Assembly: GCA_022648295.1 (NCBI GenBank)
Contig: JALCME010000025.1
Coordinates: 1 to 63,665 of the forward strand
Source of the DNA: Bacteroides sp.
Lineage (GTDB): Bacteria; Bacteroidota; Bacteroidia; Bacteroidales; Bacteroidaceae
Direction of reading: 5' to 3'
DNA: 63,665 nucleotides
In this document: positions 25,427 through 34,539 of the stretch, one piece after another
Numbering within the stretch: the stretch's first letter is position 1
Layout of the letters: each line of letters starts with the position of its first letter
Notes under the pieces: model-generated
What the model saw: only the letters and a program-made list of their open reading frames with translations
What the model was told of the DNA's origin: nothing
Databases searched by the model: none
Program-made: the position numbers and the translations under genes

Positions 25427-26049
25427 TTGCGTAGATAATTTAAGAGAGTTTGAATGGAATTTGCCTTCTTTCCTACCTTGATGTAGCGTTCAAAAATATT
25501 GGTATCCATATTTTTGAAATCATCCATATCCATTCGGATATCCTCTTCAAGATAGATTTCTACATCCTTTCGATAACGGAGATTCACTTTTGGGGAATTT
25601 GCAATAAGGTCACATAGTGCCTTTTCCGGCGTAGCCATCAAAAAGGTATAACTCTGCTTGTTGATATTCGTGATACCTATGTGAAAGGATTCCCTGTTCA
25701 TAAGAATATAGTCGAAACGCCCAACAGGTGTGTCAAAACTCCTGGAATGCTTGATGGTCATCGATTGAGTAGTATACACCGTTTCAGGTATCAGTCCATA
25801 ATATCTCAACGCCGACGACATCGATACATAAGAGGGTGTATAAATATGATTGGCTATTAATTCGGTGGATAATGGCTGTCTTGATACTGATGGGTTTACG
25901 ACATAAAGACCTTTCTTTAGTCGGATGATCTTTTCACTCAACTCAAGATTACGCACCTTCTGATTACCCGCTTTCATTTCGGGGAATAGAGAAGCGATTA
26001 CAGAAGTGCTCACTGGAATATTCCCTATATGCTCTATATCAAGAATCAT
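25423..26049 (-). CDS. abiEi: AbiEi-family antitoxin / transcriptional repressor
   Basis: 208 residues. The N-terminal winged helix (VSTSVIASLFPEMKAGNQKVRNLELSEKIIRLKKGLYVV in pieces) is followed by the AbiEi core (YTPSYVSMSSALRYYGLIPE, YTFLMATPEKALCDLI). In the AbiE system this protein neutralises AbiEii without direct binding and represses its own promoter. It is the first gene of the pair. The operator should lie in the 26050-26256 gap. Confidence 0.9.
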   Translation of the reverse strand: MILDIEHIGNIPVSTSVIASLFPEMKAGNQKVRNLELSEKIIRLKKGLYVVNPSVSRQPLSTELIANHIYTPSYVSMSSALRYYGLIPETVYTTQSMTIKHSRSFDTPVGRFDYILMNRESFHIGITNINKQSYTFLMATPEKALCDLIANSPKVNLRYRKDVEIYLEEDIRMDMDDFKNMDTNIFERYIKVGKKANSIQTLLNYLRK

Positions 26050-26160
26050 GGTGCAAAGGTAGCAAGATATTGAACACTAAACTAATATTCTATTGCTTTT
26101 CTGTTCAAAATATATCTCTTTCCTTGAAATTCATCATGCTTGTATCTTGATACTATTGCT

Positions 26161-26238
26161 CTAGAACTTCATGGTTATACTCATTCTATAGTCGACGAGC
26201 TGACCTTCTTCACGTGCTAAGATTTCTTTTATGTTCAT
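26161..26238 (-). other. 25-codon micro-ORF, possible remnant
   Basis: In the 207-bp gap between the epimerase and AbiEi genes an ATG opens a 25-residue frame (MNIKEILAREEGQLVDYRMS...). It has no recognisable family and could be a remnant or a chance frame. Confidence 0.2.
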
Positions 26239-26256
26239 AGTTTCATTGCTTCTTAT

Positions 26257-27291
26257 TTACCTTTCTTTGAGTCCTTTCCAGCGTAAAAACCATTGATAAG
26301 TCTGTTTTATACCTTCGGACATTTCGGTTTGGGGAGCATATTGAAAATCTTTTTGAAGAGCTGTTGTATCGGCATAGGTACAGACTACATCCCCCGGCTG
26401 CATATCTTCGTAATGACATATTGCTTTTTTATGAGTCACTTCCTCAATGCATTGAATAAAGTCCATTAGCTTTACGGGGCGTGAGTGTCCTATGTTGTAA
26501 ATCCGGTGTGGAATGGCATTTGGAGTGGAAGAGGGAGCCTGTTCAACAATACGGACTACGGCCTGAATAATATCATCAATATAGGTAAAATCACGTATCA
26601 TTTTTCCATGGTTGAATACTCTTATCGGCTTTTCGTTTAGAATGGAATCCATAAATAAATAGGGTGCCATATCTGGCCTTCCCCACGGACCATAAACGGT
26701 GAAGAACCTTAACCCGGTAGTTGGTAAATGGTACAGATTGCTGTAAGCGTGTGCCATTAATTCGTTCGACTTTTTAGTTGCGGCATACAGGCTTACCGGA
26801 GCATCCGTACGGTCGGTCTCGCTGAATGGAGTTTTGTTATTCATGCCATATACGCTACTGGAACTGGCATAAATCAAGTGGGATATGTTATGGTGTCTAC
26901 AAGCCTCGAGGATATTCAAGAATCCGATTAGATTGCTTTCGGCATAGGCTTGCGGATTAATAAGTGAATAGCGTACACCGGCCTGTGCAGCAAGGTTGCA
27001 TACGAGGTCGAATTGTTCATCTTTGAATAACTGTTCCAGAAGACTGCTGTCGGTAAGGTTCCCTTGGATGAAATGATAATTGCGATATTTGCGGCTAAGA
27101 CAAAGTTCACCTGTCTTTAGATCTTCCCGGTGTATTCCGCAGAGTTCTTCCATGCGTCCGTACTTCAGGTTTACATCGTAATAATCATTCAGGTTATCAA
27201 TGCCTACCACTTTATTTCCCTGTTCGCAAAGGGCCTTTGCCAGAAAAGAGCCTATAAATCCTGCTGCTCCTGTTACCAATATTTTTTTCAT
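26257..27291 (-). CDS. NAD-dependent sugar-nucleotide epimerase, UDP-glucuronate 4-epimerase type
   Basis: 344 residues, extended SDR fold: GAAGFIGSFL dinucleotide loop, then VVGIDNLNDYYDVNLKYGR which is typical of UDP-glucuronate 4-epimerases, SSSSVYGMN, and the catalytic YAATKKS (Tyr/Lys). It interconverts UDP-GlcA and UDP-GalA or a close analogue. It follows the LAB_N gene by 23 bp at the end of the GT39-GT2-LAB_N operon, so it may supply the modified sugar. Exact specificity is inferred. Confidence 0.88.
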   Translation of the reverse strand: MKKILVTGAAGFIGSFLAKALCEQGNKVVGIDNLNDYYDVNLKYGRMEELCGIHREDLKTGELCLSRKYRNYHFIQGNLTDSSLLEQLFKDEQFDLVCNLAAQAGVRYSLINPQAYAESNLIGFLNILEACRHHNISHLIYASSSSVYGMNNKTPFSETDRTDAPVSLYAATKKSNELMAHAYSNLYHLPTTGLRFFTVYGPWGRPDMAPYLFMDSILNEKPIRVFNHGKMIRDFTYIDDIIQAVVRIVEQAPSSTPNAIPHRIYNIGHSRPVKLMDFIQCIEEVTHKKAICHYEDMQPGDVVCTYADTTALQKDFQYAPQTEMSEGIKQTYQWFLRWKGLKER

Positions 27292-27314
27292 CTACTTAGT
27301 CTTTTCGTCTGTTT

Positions 27315-27938
27315 CTATACTTTACTTTTTTTGTATCCTATCATCAAGTTTCGTATGTAGGAAATGAATCCCAGTGACTGTCCTAATATCAGTATGGGGT
27401 CCTGTCGTAATATTCCGTAAATAAGGATCATGCACGAACCACTCAGACTGATCCACCAAAAGGCAGGCGGTAGAGCCGATATTTGCTTTTTGCTGGAATA
27501 GATCCATTGATAGATAAATCGGAAAGTGAAAACCACTTGCCCGAGTGTTCCGAATATCAACAATTGCATGGGGACGTCTTTATTCCTCAAAAAAACGTCT
27601 ACAAAATGGCTGTCTTTTTGTATGGTGGCCATGCCCACAATCATAGGGGTGAGCAATAGTAACCATCTGATGACCAGCGGAATTTTATTCCATACCCCTT
27701 TCAGCCGAAGATTCCCTACGTAGACATAAAACGAAATAAACTGTCCCACAATAATGGAGAAATCATTCCTTAGCCATCCGTAATAGAACATCAGGTATGC
27801 TCCTATCAGGCTGAATACCCAAAACAGGGTTGGAGAAATCACTTCGTGTTTCTTTTCTGAAATAAGCCACTGGGTCAATATCCGGGCTGAAAAGCATCCT
27901 TGTGCCAGCAGCCCTATACTGAAGATTAGAAGGTTCAT
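27315..27938 (-). CDS. LAB_N-domain (lipid-A-disaccharide-synthase N-terminal) membrane protein
   Basis: 207 residues, all membrane helices, with two copies of the LAB_N motif (GLLAQGCFSARILTQWLISEK and GTLGQVVFTFRFIYQWIYSSK), i.e. an internally duplicated small transporter-like fold. In Bacteroidetes such genes often accompany a GT2 and a GT39 transferase, as here, suggesting lipid-linked sugar flipping. Overlaps the GT2 stop by ATGA. Confidence 0.88.
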   Translation of the reverse strand: MNLLIFSIGLLAQGCFSARILTQWLISEKKHEVISPTLFWVFSLIGAYLMFYYGWLRNDFSIIVGQFISFYVYVGNLRLKGVWNKIPLVIRWLLLLTPMIVGMATIQKDSHFVDVFLRNKDVPMQLLIFGTLGQVVFTFRFIYQWIYSSKKQISALPPAFWWISLSGSCMILIYGILRQDPILILGQSLGFISYIRNLMIGYKKSKV

Positions 27939-28669
27939 AAGTTTCGGTCTTCTATCTGATAATTAATATACCGGTGAGCCATCCAACGGAAAGCAAAGCA
28001 ATCCTTGAATGGAGACACTAATCTGTTCCAAAGATGATATTTTGAGACTCCGGCCTGACGCGGATAGTGGCGTACTGGTATTTCTTTGAACCGTCCGCCA
28101 TCCTGTAACAGAATGAGTGCCGGTAGGAAGCGGTGCATTCCGGTAAAGAACGGGATGCGTTTGGCATACTCGGTCCGTATGATTTTTAGGGGGCAACCGG
28201 TGTCGGTGGCTCCGTCATGCGTCATCATCCGTCGGAAAGAATTGGCAATCTTTGATTGGATTAGTTTGAAGGAGGAGTCTTTCCGCTCTGCCCTGATACC
28301 TGTCACTAGCGGATACTCTTCGGCATATTCCAATAGCAGGTTGAAGTCCCGGATGTCTGTTTGCATATCTGCATCCATGTATCCCACAAATTTTGATTCG
28401 GAGACATCAATTCCTGCTTTCATCGCTGCAGACAATCCACTGTTTTTTTGCAGGCTGATATAGAAAAAATCGGGAGTATTTTCACAGGCTCTTTTGATTC
28501 GGTCCAGACTATGATCTTTGGAACCGTCGTTTACAAAAAGAGCGCATGCCTTTACGCGGCACTGGGGTAAATAATCTTCTACTGCTTTTTTCAGTCGTTC
28601 TATGTTGTCTTCCTCGTTGTATACGGGAATAATAATAGTCAGTGAGTAATTTTGAGTGTTGTTGTTCAT
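27935..28669 (-). CDS. Family 2 glycosyltransferase, polyprenyl-phosphate sugar synthase type
   Basis: 244 residues, soluble GT-A fold: IIIPVYNEEDNIERL, FVNDGSKDHS, the DxD in YMDADMQTD, and KYHLWNRLVSPFKD at the C-terminus. It resembles dolichol/undecaprenyl-phosphate sugar transferases (DPM1/ArnC type) but lacks the C-terminal membrane helices. It probably loads a sugar on a polyprenyl phosphate for the GT39 enzyme encoded just upstream. ATGA overlaps on both sides. Confidence 0.88.
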   Translation of the reverse strand: MNNNTQNYSLTIIIPVYNEEDNIERLKKAVEDYLPQCRVKACALFVNDGSKDHSLDRIKRACENTPDFFYISLQKNSGLSAAMKAGIDVSESKFVGYMDADMQTDIRDFNLLLEYAEEYPLVTGIRAERKDSSFKLIQSKIANSFRRMMTHDGATDTGCPLKIIRTEYAKRIPFFTGMHRFLPALILLQDGGRFKEIPVRHYPRQAGVSKYHLWNRLVSPFKDCFAFRWMAHRYINYQIEDRNL

Positions 28670-30303
28670 TTCTTCTTTAATAATGTTACATGATAAATGA
28701 ATGAGTCACTGTATCTTTGGGTACCTTTAGGTCTGCGATTATCATCGTAACGACCTATATAGGTGGAATCGGCCTTTTTCCATAAACTAGCCGGTAGTTC
28801 TTCGTTTATTCTTTTGTGGGTTAATATGACACAGGGCATGGCAGCCTCTACGGAATCCACATTAGTTGCGTCCAACGGTCTGATTTTGCGATGGGCGGCA
28901 TAAACCATTTCTATTCGTATATCGTTTTTCTGGTTATAGTAAAACGGAATTCCTTTCAATTCTTTTACGTCCTGTGTTTCAGCGATGCTTTTCATCTCCG
29001 GATTATTGACTATATTTTTAAGTAATGGCAACATGAAACATTCTGCAATAAGAAATAATGTTAATAAACCATTGAGAAGGGCAAAAGGTTTTAGCTTTAC
29101 CGCTGAAAATATAAGATAAATGGTTATTGCCCATATAATGATTGAAAGTACGATATACATGGGTAGGGAAATATATCCCGGACGATAGACGAAGGGGTAT
29201 GCAATTATAGGCAACGCTGCAACGACTACTGCTACTAGCCATGCATTAATACGATATATTATTCTATCTACTCTCATCCGGCGAAGATGCATCCTTCCCG
29301 CCCATACCAGCATTAAATACCCCATGATATATGAGGCTGAAATCATGACAGGTAACAGGTAGCGTTTCTTCTTTTCCGGAAAAAATGAAAGGAGAATGAT
29401 GGTAACAATCATCCATATATATGGAAAAAGGTATTCTTTTTTCTTTCGATCGATTTTTGACCATATAGGTAAAAATATAGCAGATAACAATAGTAAAGCC
29501 CATACTCCGGCTTCGAGAAAGAAGTCCCAATAATAAAACCATGAACGTACATTGTGGTTGATCCATGAAGACGATTCCTTGCCTGCCACATACGCCATCA
29601 TATTACTATGGAACAGGTAAATGTAAAGATACCACCAACTTCCTATTATAAGGCAGATGGCGATCATAGTCGTTACCATTTTCCATTTTCCTTGCATTGA
29701 TGGGCGGTAGAAATAACAATATGATAGCAAGAACGGTAATAATACAGCGTAGAAAGAAACGGGGCCTTTACTCATAAATGATAGTCCCATAAATAGTCCT
29801 GCACCGATATAATACTTCCAAAAATGATCTCTGGCTGTAAAAGCTTTAATGAGAAAGTACACTGCCCCCAACATGAATGCATGGCAATAAATATCCCATG
29901 AAGCTGTTCGACCCATTAATATGATGTTATAGCAAGTACAGAGTATGAGTGTGGAAGTAAAAGCATAACGTTTGTTATGCATGATTAATATCCCTATTTT
30001 ATAAAAGAAAAAGACTAACAGGCATGCTGCCAAACCTGCCATTGCTCGTTGAAGTCCAAGATTGTCGGGAGATACAGCCTCGGCAAGAGCTGTTAACCAA
30101 GTGGGCAAAGGTGGTTTTTCCAGACGTAATTCTCCGTTCATAGTGGGAATCATCCAATTTCCGTCGTATACCATTTCACGAGCCGCCACAATGTTTCGTG
30201 ATTCCATAATGTCCGGTACAAAAACGGTATTGTTTATAAAAAAAGAGATAATGCAAACCACCAGTATTATCCATTCTAATTTGTTTGATTCTTTATTCCC
30301 CAT
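28666..30303 (-). CDS. ArnT-like glycosyltransferase, GT39/PMT family
   Basis: 545 residues, about 12 membrane helices with the first periplasmic loop motif RNIVAAREMVYDGNWMIPT and LEKPPLPTWLTAL, hallmarks of ArnT/PMT enzymes that move a sugar from polyprenyl phosphate to lipid A or protein on the periplasmic side. The acidic residue cluster expected in the first loop is partly visible. It is the promoter-proximal gene of the four-gene operon. Whether the acceptor is lipid A or another glycan cannot be read from sequence. Confidence 0.88.
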   Translation of the reverse strand: MGNKESNKLEWIILVVCIISFFINNTVFVPDIMESRNIVAAREMVYDGNWMIPTMNGELRLEKPPLPTWLTALAEAVSPDNLGLQRAMAGLAACLLVFFFYKIGILIMHNKRYAFTSTLILCTCYNIILMGRTASWDIYCHAFMLGAVYFLIKAFTARDHFWKYYIGAGLFMGLSFMSKGPVSFYAVLLPFLLSYCYFYRPSMQGKWKMVTTMIAICLIIGSWWYLYIYLFHSNMMAYVAGKESSSWINHNVRSWFYYWDFFLEAGVWALLLLSAIFLPIWSKIDRKKKEYLFPYIWMIVTIILLSFFPEKKKRYLLPVMISASYIMGYLMLVWAGRMHLRRMRVDRIIYRINAWLVAVVVAALPIIAYPFVYRPGYISLPMYIVLSIIIWAITIYLIFSAVKLKPFALLNGLLTLFLIAECFMLPLLKNIVNNPEMKSIAETQDVKELKGIPFYYNQKNDIRIEMVYAAHRKIRPLDATNVDSVEAAMPCVILTHKRINEELPASLWKKADSTYIGRYDDNRRPKGTQRYSDSFIYHVTLLKKK

Positions 30304-30545
30304 TGATAATCCTTCCTATGTTTTGAATTTGCAAAAATATGAGACTTTGGGCGGATTTTTGCACTCTAATAGGAGTTAAATTTGTCCTATTTAGACGAAT
30401 TTGTCAATCTTTGCATAGCTTTTTGGGGAAAAATTAAGGGGGTTAAATTCTTTTGGAATATGTTTTGTAAATATACATTGTTGTTCTTATTGGCCATGCT
30501 CTTTATTTTTACAACTTTACAACGGTGGATATATTTGTATACTAA

Positions 30546-30582
30546 AAGAGAGAGTACCTCCAAAATGGAAGCACTCTCTCTT
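30546..30582 (-). terminator. Terminator after the metalloprotease gene
   Basis: Perfect 10-bp arms AAGAGAGAGT / ACTCTCTCTT with an inner TCC/GGA extension; on the minus strand it is followed by TTAGTAT. It ends the susC-susD-protease operon. Confidence 0.75.
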
Positions 30583-30599
30583 AAAGTTAAACAAGATTG

Positions 30600-33134
30600 T
30601 TAGAGAGAATCTTTTCGCACAATGATAGAATTTAAGTTATTCTTAATTCTTTCATTTAATGCTTGTAAATGAATTCGGGTAGCCTTGTTCAGTTTTGTAT
30701 TTTGCAAAGCTTTGTTGATTATGCCCCGTTGGTATTTTAGTTCAGCTATTATAGCCCCTTGTATATCTGATAAAAAGTGCGGATAGGTTGCAGGTCCGTA
30801 CATTAAATCGGGATCTTCTTTGGCATAGGCTTCTTCAATGAGGCGATATACATATATTTTTTGTAAGTTTCTTCTATGAAAATTTATATTCTTTCCGTTG
30901 TATAGTTCAGCGAATATGCCATGATCAAGGTCGTGGAAAAATTCATCTAAATTATATCCTTTATTTCTAGATTCATATTGGTTGTTGAGTAATGTACTTA
31001 TTCTTGTAAGAGAAATCATTCTGAAAATTACATTTTTCTGTAGGTCATTTAATTCAATTCCGAAAGAAAATGGTAGTTTGTTGAAAATATCTTTATTATT
31101 GAGCCAATAAGGGGTATTAAAAAAATTCTTATTGAGGAATTCAACAGCTCTTTTTTGCTTGCTATGTTCAACAGGCACATATGCGGGTATTGAATCTGCC
31201 CCCCTTGTATCGTTATGATAAATGCCTCCGATATTTTTGATGACATGGAAAAGGTAACGGTTGTATTGCATGAAGACTCCGGAGTATGCATCTTTGAGTG
31301 CGGTATAGTCTTTATCAGGTTCAACATACCATTTTACTAATTGGGGAACAATCCTTTTCATATTCTTGATGCCGTATTCACTGGCTTTCATGGCGTCGTC
31401 TCCCAAATCTTCACTTTGGCTTCTAGGATCAAATGGCTCCATTTCCCCTCCGAACCATAAACGGTGATCCACTTTTAGAGTATCGCTGACTAATTTGCTT
31501 AATTTCTGATTAACTTCCTTTGTGGTGATGCTGTCCGGCATCCACTTATATCCCCAATAAATCGCCCATTTGTCATAATCATTGATCCGTGGAAAAAGTC
31601 CGGCGGGGCCGATGCTGTCTTCAGGTTGTGCTACGTAATTGAAACGGGCGTAATCCATGATGGAAGGGGTGTGTCCATGTTTCTCCACCCAGGCTTTATC
31701 CCTAAGTTTCTCTACCGGCACGGTGGAGCTGGAACCGAAATTGTGGAGTAGTCCAAGAGTATGTCCCACTTCATGGGAAGAAACGAAACGAATTAACTGT
31801 CCCATCAGTTCGTCGCTTATCTCCGGTTTGGTACCCCGTGGATCTACATTCCCGCATTGCACCATATACCATTGCTTCAATGTGGACATTACGTTGTGAT
31901 ACCAGAAAACATGGCTTTCAATGATTTCTCCACTCCTTGGATCAGATACATGGGGGCCCATTGCATTTGCTACTTCAGACGGGCGGTACATAATGGCGGA
32001 GTACATTGCATTATCTATGCTCCAAGTGCTGTCCTCTTTGGCAGTAGGGGCAACACGTGCATAGATGGCATTTTTGAATCCGGCAACCTCAAATGCTTTT
32101 TGCCAGTCGTTTACTCCTTGTATAAGATATGGGATCCATTTCTTGGGGGTGGTGGGATCAATATAGAATACGATAGGCTTTTGGGGCTCTACTAATTCTC
32201 CTTTTAAATATTTGTCAATATCTTCTGCTTTGGGCTCTAACCTCCACCTCGTAGCATATTTGGTGATCTTTACTCCTTGCGGGTCGGCATCAAAATCACG
32301 GTGTCCTACTGTGAAATAACCAACTCTTGAGTCTTCTAACCGGGGCTTCATCGGTGATTTTGGTAACAAAACCATAGATGAGTTCAGTTCAATTGTATAG
32401 TTGGGCCATGCCGGATTTAATCCTGCTTTGTATGTTTTTACAGCTCTTATCTCAATATTGGTAGGATAGGAGTGTACATACTTAACATAACTTTTATCGT
32501 CTTCCTGTGCTCCGACACCAGCTCTCTCTTTTACTTTGGAATTTTCAAAATAGAGAATGTTGTTGTCACTTTCCAAAAACTTGGTGACATCAATCACCGC
32601 TGCTGTCGAATCGTTGTTATAAGCCAAAATGGGAAATGATTCGGCAATGGCCTGCATATTGTTTGCTATCACATTGGCATACATCGAGGATGTACTGTCA
32701 TTGGCATATTCGGTAAAAGATATTCTTTTCAAGTAAATCTTGTTGTCATGCCCTTTAATCCACTGATAAACACTTTCGCCGATTTCGTCGCCATTGAGTC
32801 CGGAACTACCGTTGCGCATATCCACAGAGGCTCTTGCTATTCTATTAACTGCCAGAATATCTCTGCCGAACAAAGAAAAAGGTACTTCGAAGTAATATTT
32901 GTCGTCTTTTGAATGTATGGTGATAAACCCTTTTTGGGTTTTCATCTCTGGTTTAATGACTTCCTTGTAGGGCTTTATTTTATTGTCTTTTTTATTTTTA
33001 AGAGAATCGGCCTGTACAGTATTTGTCTGCTTTTTCTTTTTCTTCTTGAAAAGTCCTTGTGAATCAGCTAAAGCATTAGTACTAACTGTAGCACTGATTA
33101 AGGAGAGAATCATTAAATAAATAAATTTTTTCAT
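30600..33134 (-). CDS. Secreted zinc metalloprotease (DUF5117/DUF4953 family)
   Basis: 844 residues. Signal peptide (IYLMILSLISATVSTNALA), a Lys-rich spacer, a DUF5117-like beta domain (FSLFGRDILAVNRIARASVD), and a metzincin-type zinc site HEVGHTLGLLHNF (His454, Glu455, His458, His464). The C-terminal helical domain is the DUF4953 part. Its position directly behind susD suggests it clips peptides or proteins for, or after, uptake by the SusCD-like pair. Periplasmic or surface location is not decidable from the signal peptide. Confidence 0.9.
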   Translation of the reverse strand: MKKFIYLMILSLISATVSTNALADSQGLFKKKKKKQTNTVQADSLKNKKDNKIKPYKEVIKPEMKTQKGFITIHSKDDKYYFEVPFSLFGRDILAVNRIARASVDMRNGSSGLNGDEIGESVYQWIKGHDNKIYLKRISFTEYANDSTSSMYANVIANNMQAIAESFPILAYNNDSTAAVIDVTKFLESDNNILYFENSKVKERAGVGAQEDDKSYVKYVHSYPTNIEIRAVKTYKAGLNPAWPNYTIELNSSMVLLPKSPMKPRLEDSRVGYFTVGHRDFDADPQGVKITKYATRWRLEPKAEDIDKYLKGELVEPQKPIVFYIDPTTPKKWIPYLIQGVNDWQKAFEVAGFKNAIYARVAPTAKEDSTWSIDNAMYSAIMYRPSEVANAMGPHVSDPRSGEIIESHVFWYHNVMSTLKQWYMVQCGNVDPRGTKPEISDELMGQLIRFVSSHEVGHTLGLLHNFGSSSTVPVEKLRDKAWVEKHGHTPSIMDYARFNYVAQPEDSIGPAGLFPRINDYDKWAIYWGYKWMPDSITTKEVNQKLSKLVSDTLKVDHRLWFGGEMEPFDPRSQSEDLGDDAMKASEYGIKNMKRIVPQLVKWYVEPDKDYTALKDAYSGVFMQYNRYLFHVIKNIGGIYHNDTRGADSIPAYVPVEHSKQKRAVEFLNKNFFNTPYWLNNKDIFNKLPFSFGIELNDLQKNVIFRMISLTRISTLLNNQYESRNKGYNLDEFFHDLDHGIFAELYNGKNINFHRRNLQKIYVYRLIEEAYAKEDPDLMYGPATYPHFLSDIQGAIIAELKYQRGIINKALQNTKLNKATRIHLQALNERIKNNLNSIIVRKDSL

Positions 33135-33169
33135 TCGTTCTATAATTATTATTTGTATTTGATTATTCT

Positions 33170-34528
33170 TTATCGGGGATTTTGGGTAATTTCCGGGTTG
33201 AGAATAATGTATTTATTGGCTATTGGAAATACGTAGTGATTATCATTAGGGGCTAATGTGTAAGTTTCACCTTTAAATGTACGTGTAACAGTCTGGGCTA
33301 ATGCAGCTTCTTTGTTTAAGCGTTTTTGGTCGTACCATCTGAACCCTCTGCCGAAAAATTCGCGTTGCCGTTCGTCAATAACCGTTTGCAAGGCTTCTTC
33401 TTTACTGGTTGCTGTCAGATCAGTATAATCTGCCGGTGCGAAACGTTTCTTACGCAGATCGTTTACTAGGCTTATAGCATCGGTGTAGTTACCATTACGA
33501 GCCAAAACTTCAGCTTTGATTAACATCATCTCGGGGACGCATGGTCCGGTATATACTCCGTCATAAGTTAATTGGTAACCACTGTAGCCACGACCGTTGA
33601 AAGAATTCCACGAGAAGTTGGTTCCTGGAACGGTGAAGAGTTGATAACGCAAGTCTTTCTCTCCAAGTAAGCCAAGAAGATGGTTGCTGAGCGGTAAAAC
33701 CGGACCGAGATTAGAAAGTGTTTTGTAAAGAACAACTTCCGGGTTGTACATTTTTTTAGGAAATGATGTTTTATTGTTGATGTAGTCATTTAAATCCAGT
33801 AAGGTATTTTTCTTTTGTAAAACGCTATCTGCGTAGGCGTACGCTGCATCATATTCCCCCATTTGCAGACAAGTCCGGGCCATAACTCCATAAGCACTTA
33901 TTTTGGAGGCGTTATAAGCGTTGCTTTGGGCGTCCGGTAATATCAACATTGCCTCTTTCAGGTCTTTTTGTATCTGATCGTAAACTTCTTGAACCGAGGC
34001 TCTTTTCAGTGAGGCGTATAAGTCCGGAGTTAACAATAGGGGTACACCTTCGTCCGTAGAGGCTGTTTCCTTGTCATATTGCTTGGCAAATACATTTACC
34101 AGATCCAGGTAAGCAAAAGCCCTGTGTACTTGTGCCTGTGCATAGATATTGGCTTTCTCTTTTTCCGTTCCTTTTTCACTATCCATTACTCCTTCAATAA
34201 CTTGATTACAGATGTAAATCTCTTTATAGAGTTTTGTCCAGTCGTTATCTTCTTCTGTATCGGAGTAAATATAATCTGCCCACGTATATACTGCTGCGTC
34301 TTTGGTCGACATTCTGGTTTGGAAACCTTCGTCGCTTATGTCTACTTCATCAGAGGCTAGTTCTGTATAATAAAAGGCCTGGCTTATGAAGTTATCGTAA
34401 TTGAGCAAGTATTGATAGTCATCGGTATATTTTAGAGTCCTTTGTCCTATAGCATCAATTTCTACATAATCTCTGCAACTGGAGAGTACTAAACACCCCA
34501 GGATGAAACTGAATATTATTTTCTTCAT
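33170..34528 (-). CDS. SusD/RagB-family outer-membrane lipoprotein
   Basis: 452 residues. Lipoprotein signal (KKIIFSFILGCLVLSSC, Cys18 as likely lipidated residue), then the TPR-rich SusD fold (AQAQVHRAFAYLDLVNVFAKQY, MARTCLQMGEYDAAYAYADSV) and the conserved C-terminal VIDERQREFFGRGFRWYDQKRL. It forms the substrate-capturing lid on the SusC channel. Rather short for a SusD protein. It lies between susC (11-bp gap) and the protease gene. Confidence 0.95.
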   Translation of the reverse strand: MKKIIFSFILGCLVLSSCRDYVEIDAIGQRTLKYTDDYQYLLNYDNFISQAFYYTELASDEVDISDEGFQTRMSTKDAAVYTWADYIYSDTEEDNDWTKLYKEIYICNQVIEGVMDSEKGTEKEKANIYAQAQVHRAFAYLDLVNVFAKQYDKETASTDEGVPLLLTPDLYASLKRASVQEVYDQIQKDLKEAMLILPDAQSNAYNASKISAYGVMARTCLQMGEYDAAYAYADSVLQKKNTLLDLNDYINNKTSFPKKMYNPEVVLYKTLSNLGPVLPLSNHLLGLLGEKDLRYQLFTVPGTNFSWNSFNGRGYSGYQLTYDGVYTGPCVPEMMLIKAEVLARNGNYTDAISLVNDLRKKRFAPADYTDLTATSKEEALQTVIDERQREFFGRGFRWYDQKRLNKEAALAQTVTRTFKGETYTLAPNDNHYVFPIANKYIILNPEITQNPR

Positions 34529-34539
34529 CTTACTATTGT

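Noticed and set aside
30382..30603. 73-residue plus frame after the GT39 gene
   Set aside because: Starts with TTG, has no family features, and its end lies over the protease terminator hairpin.
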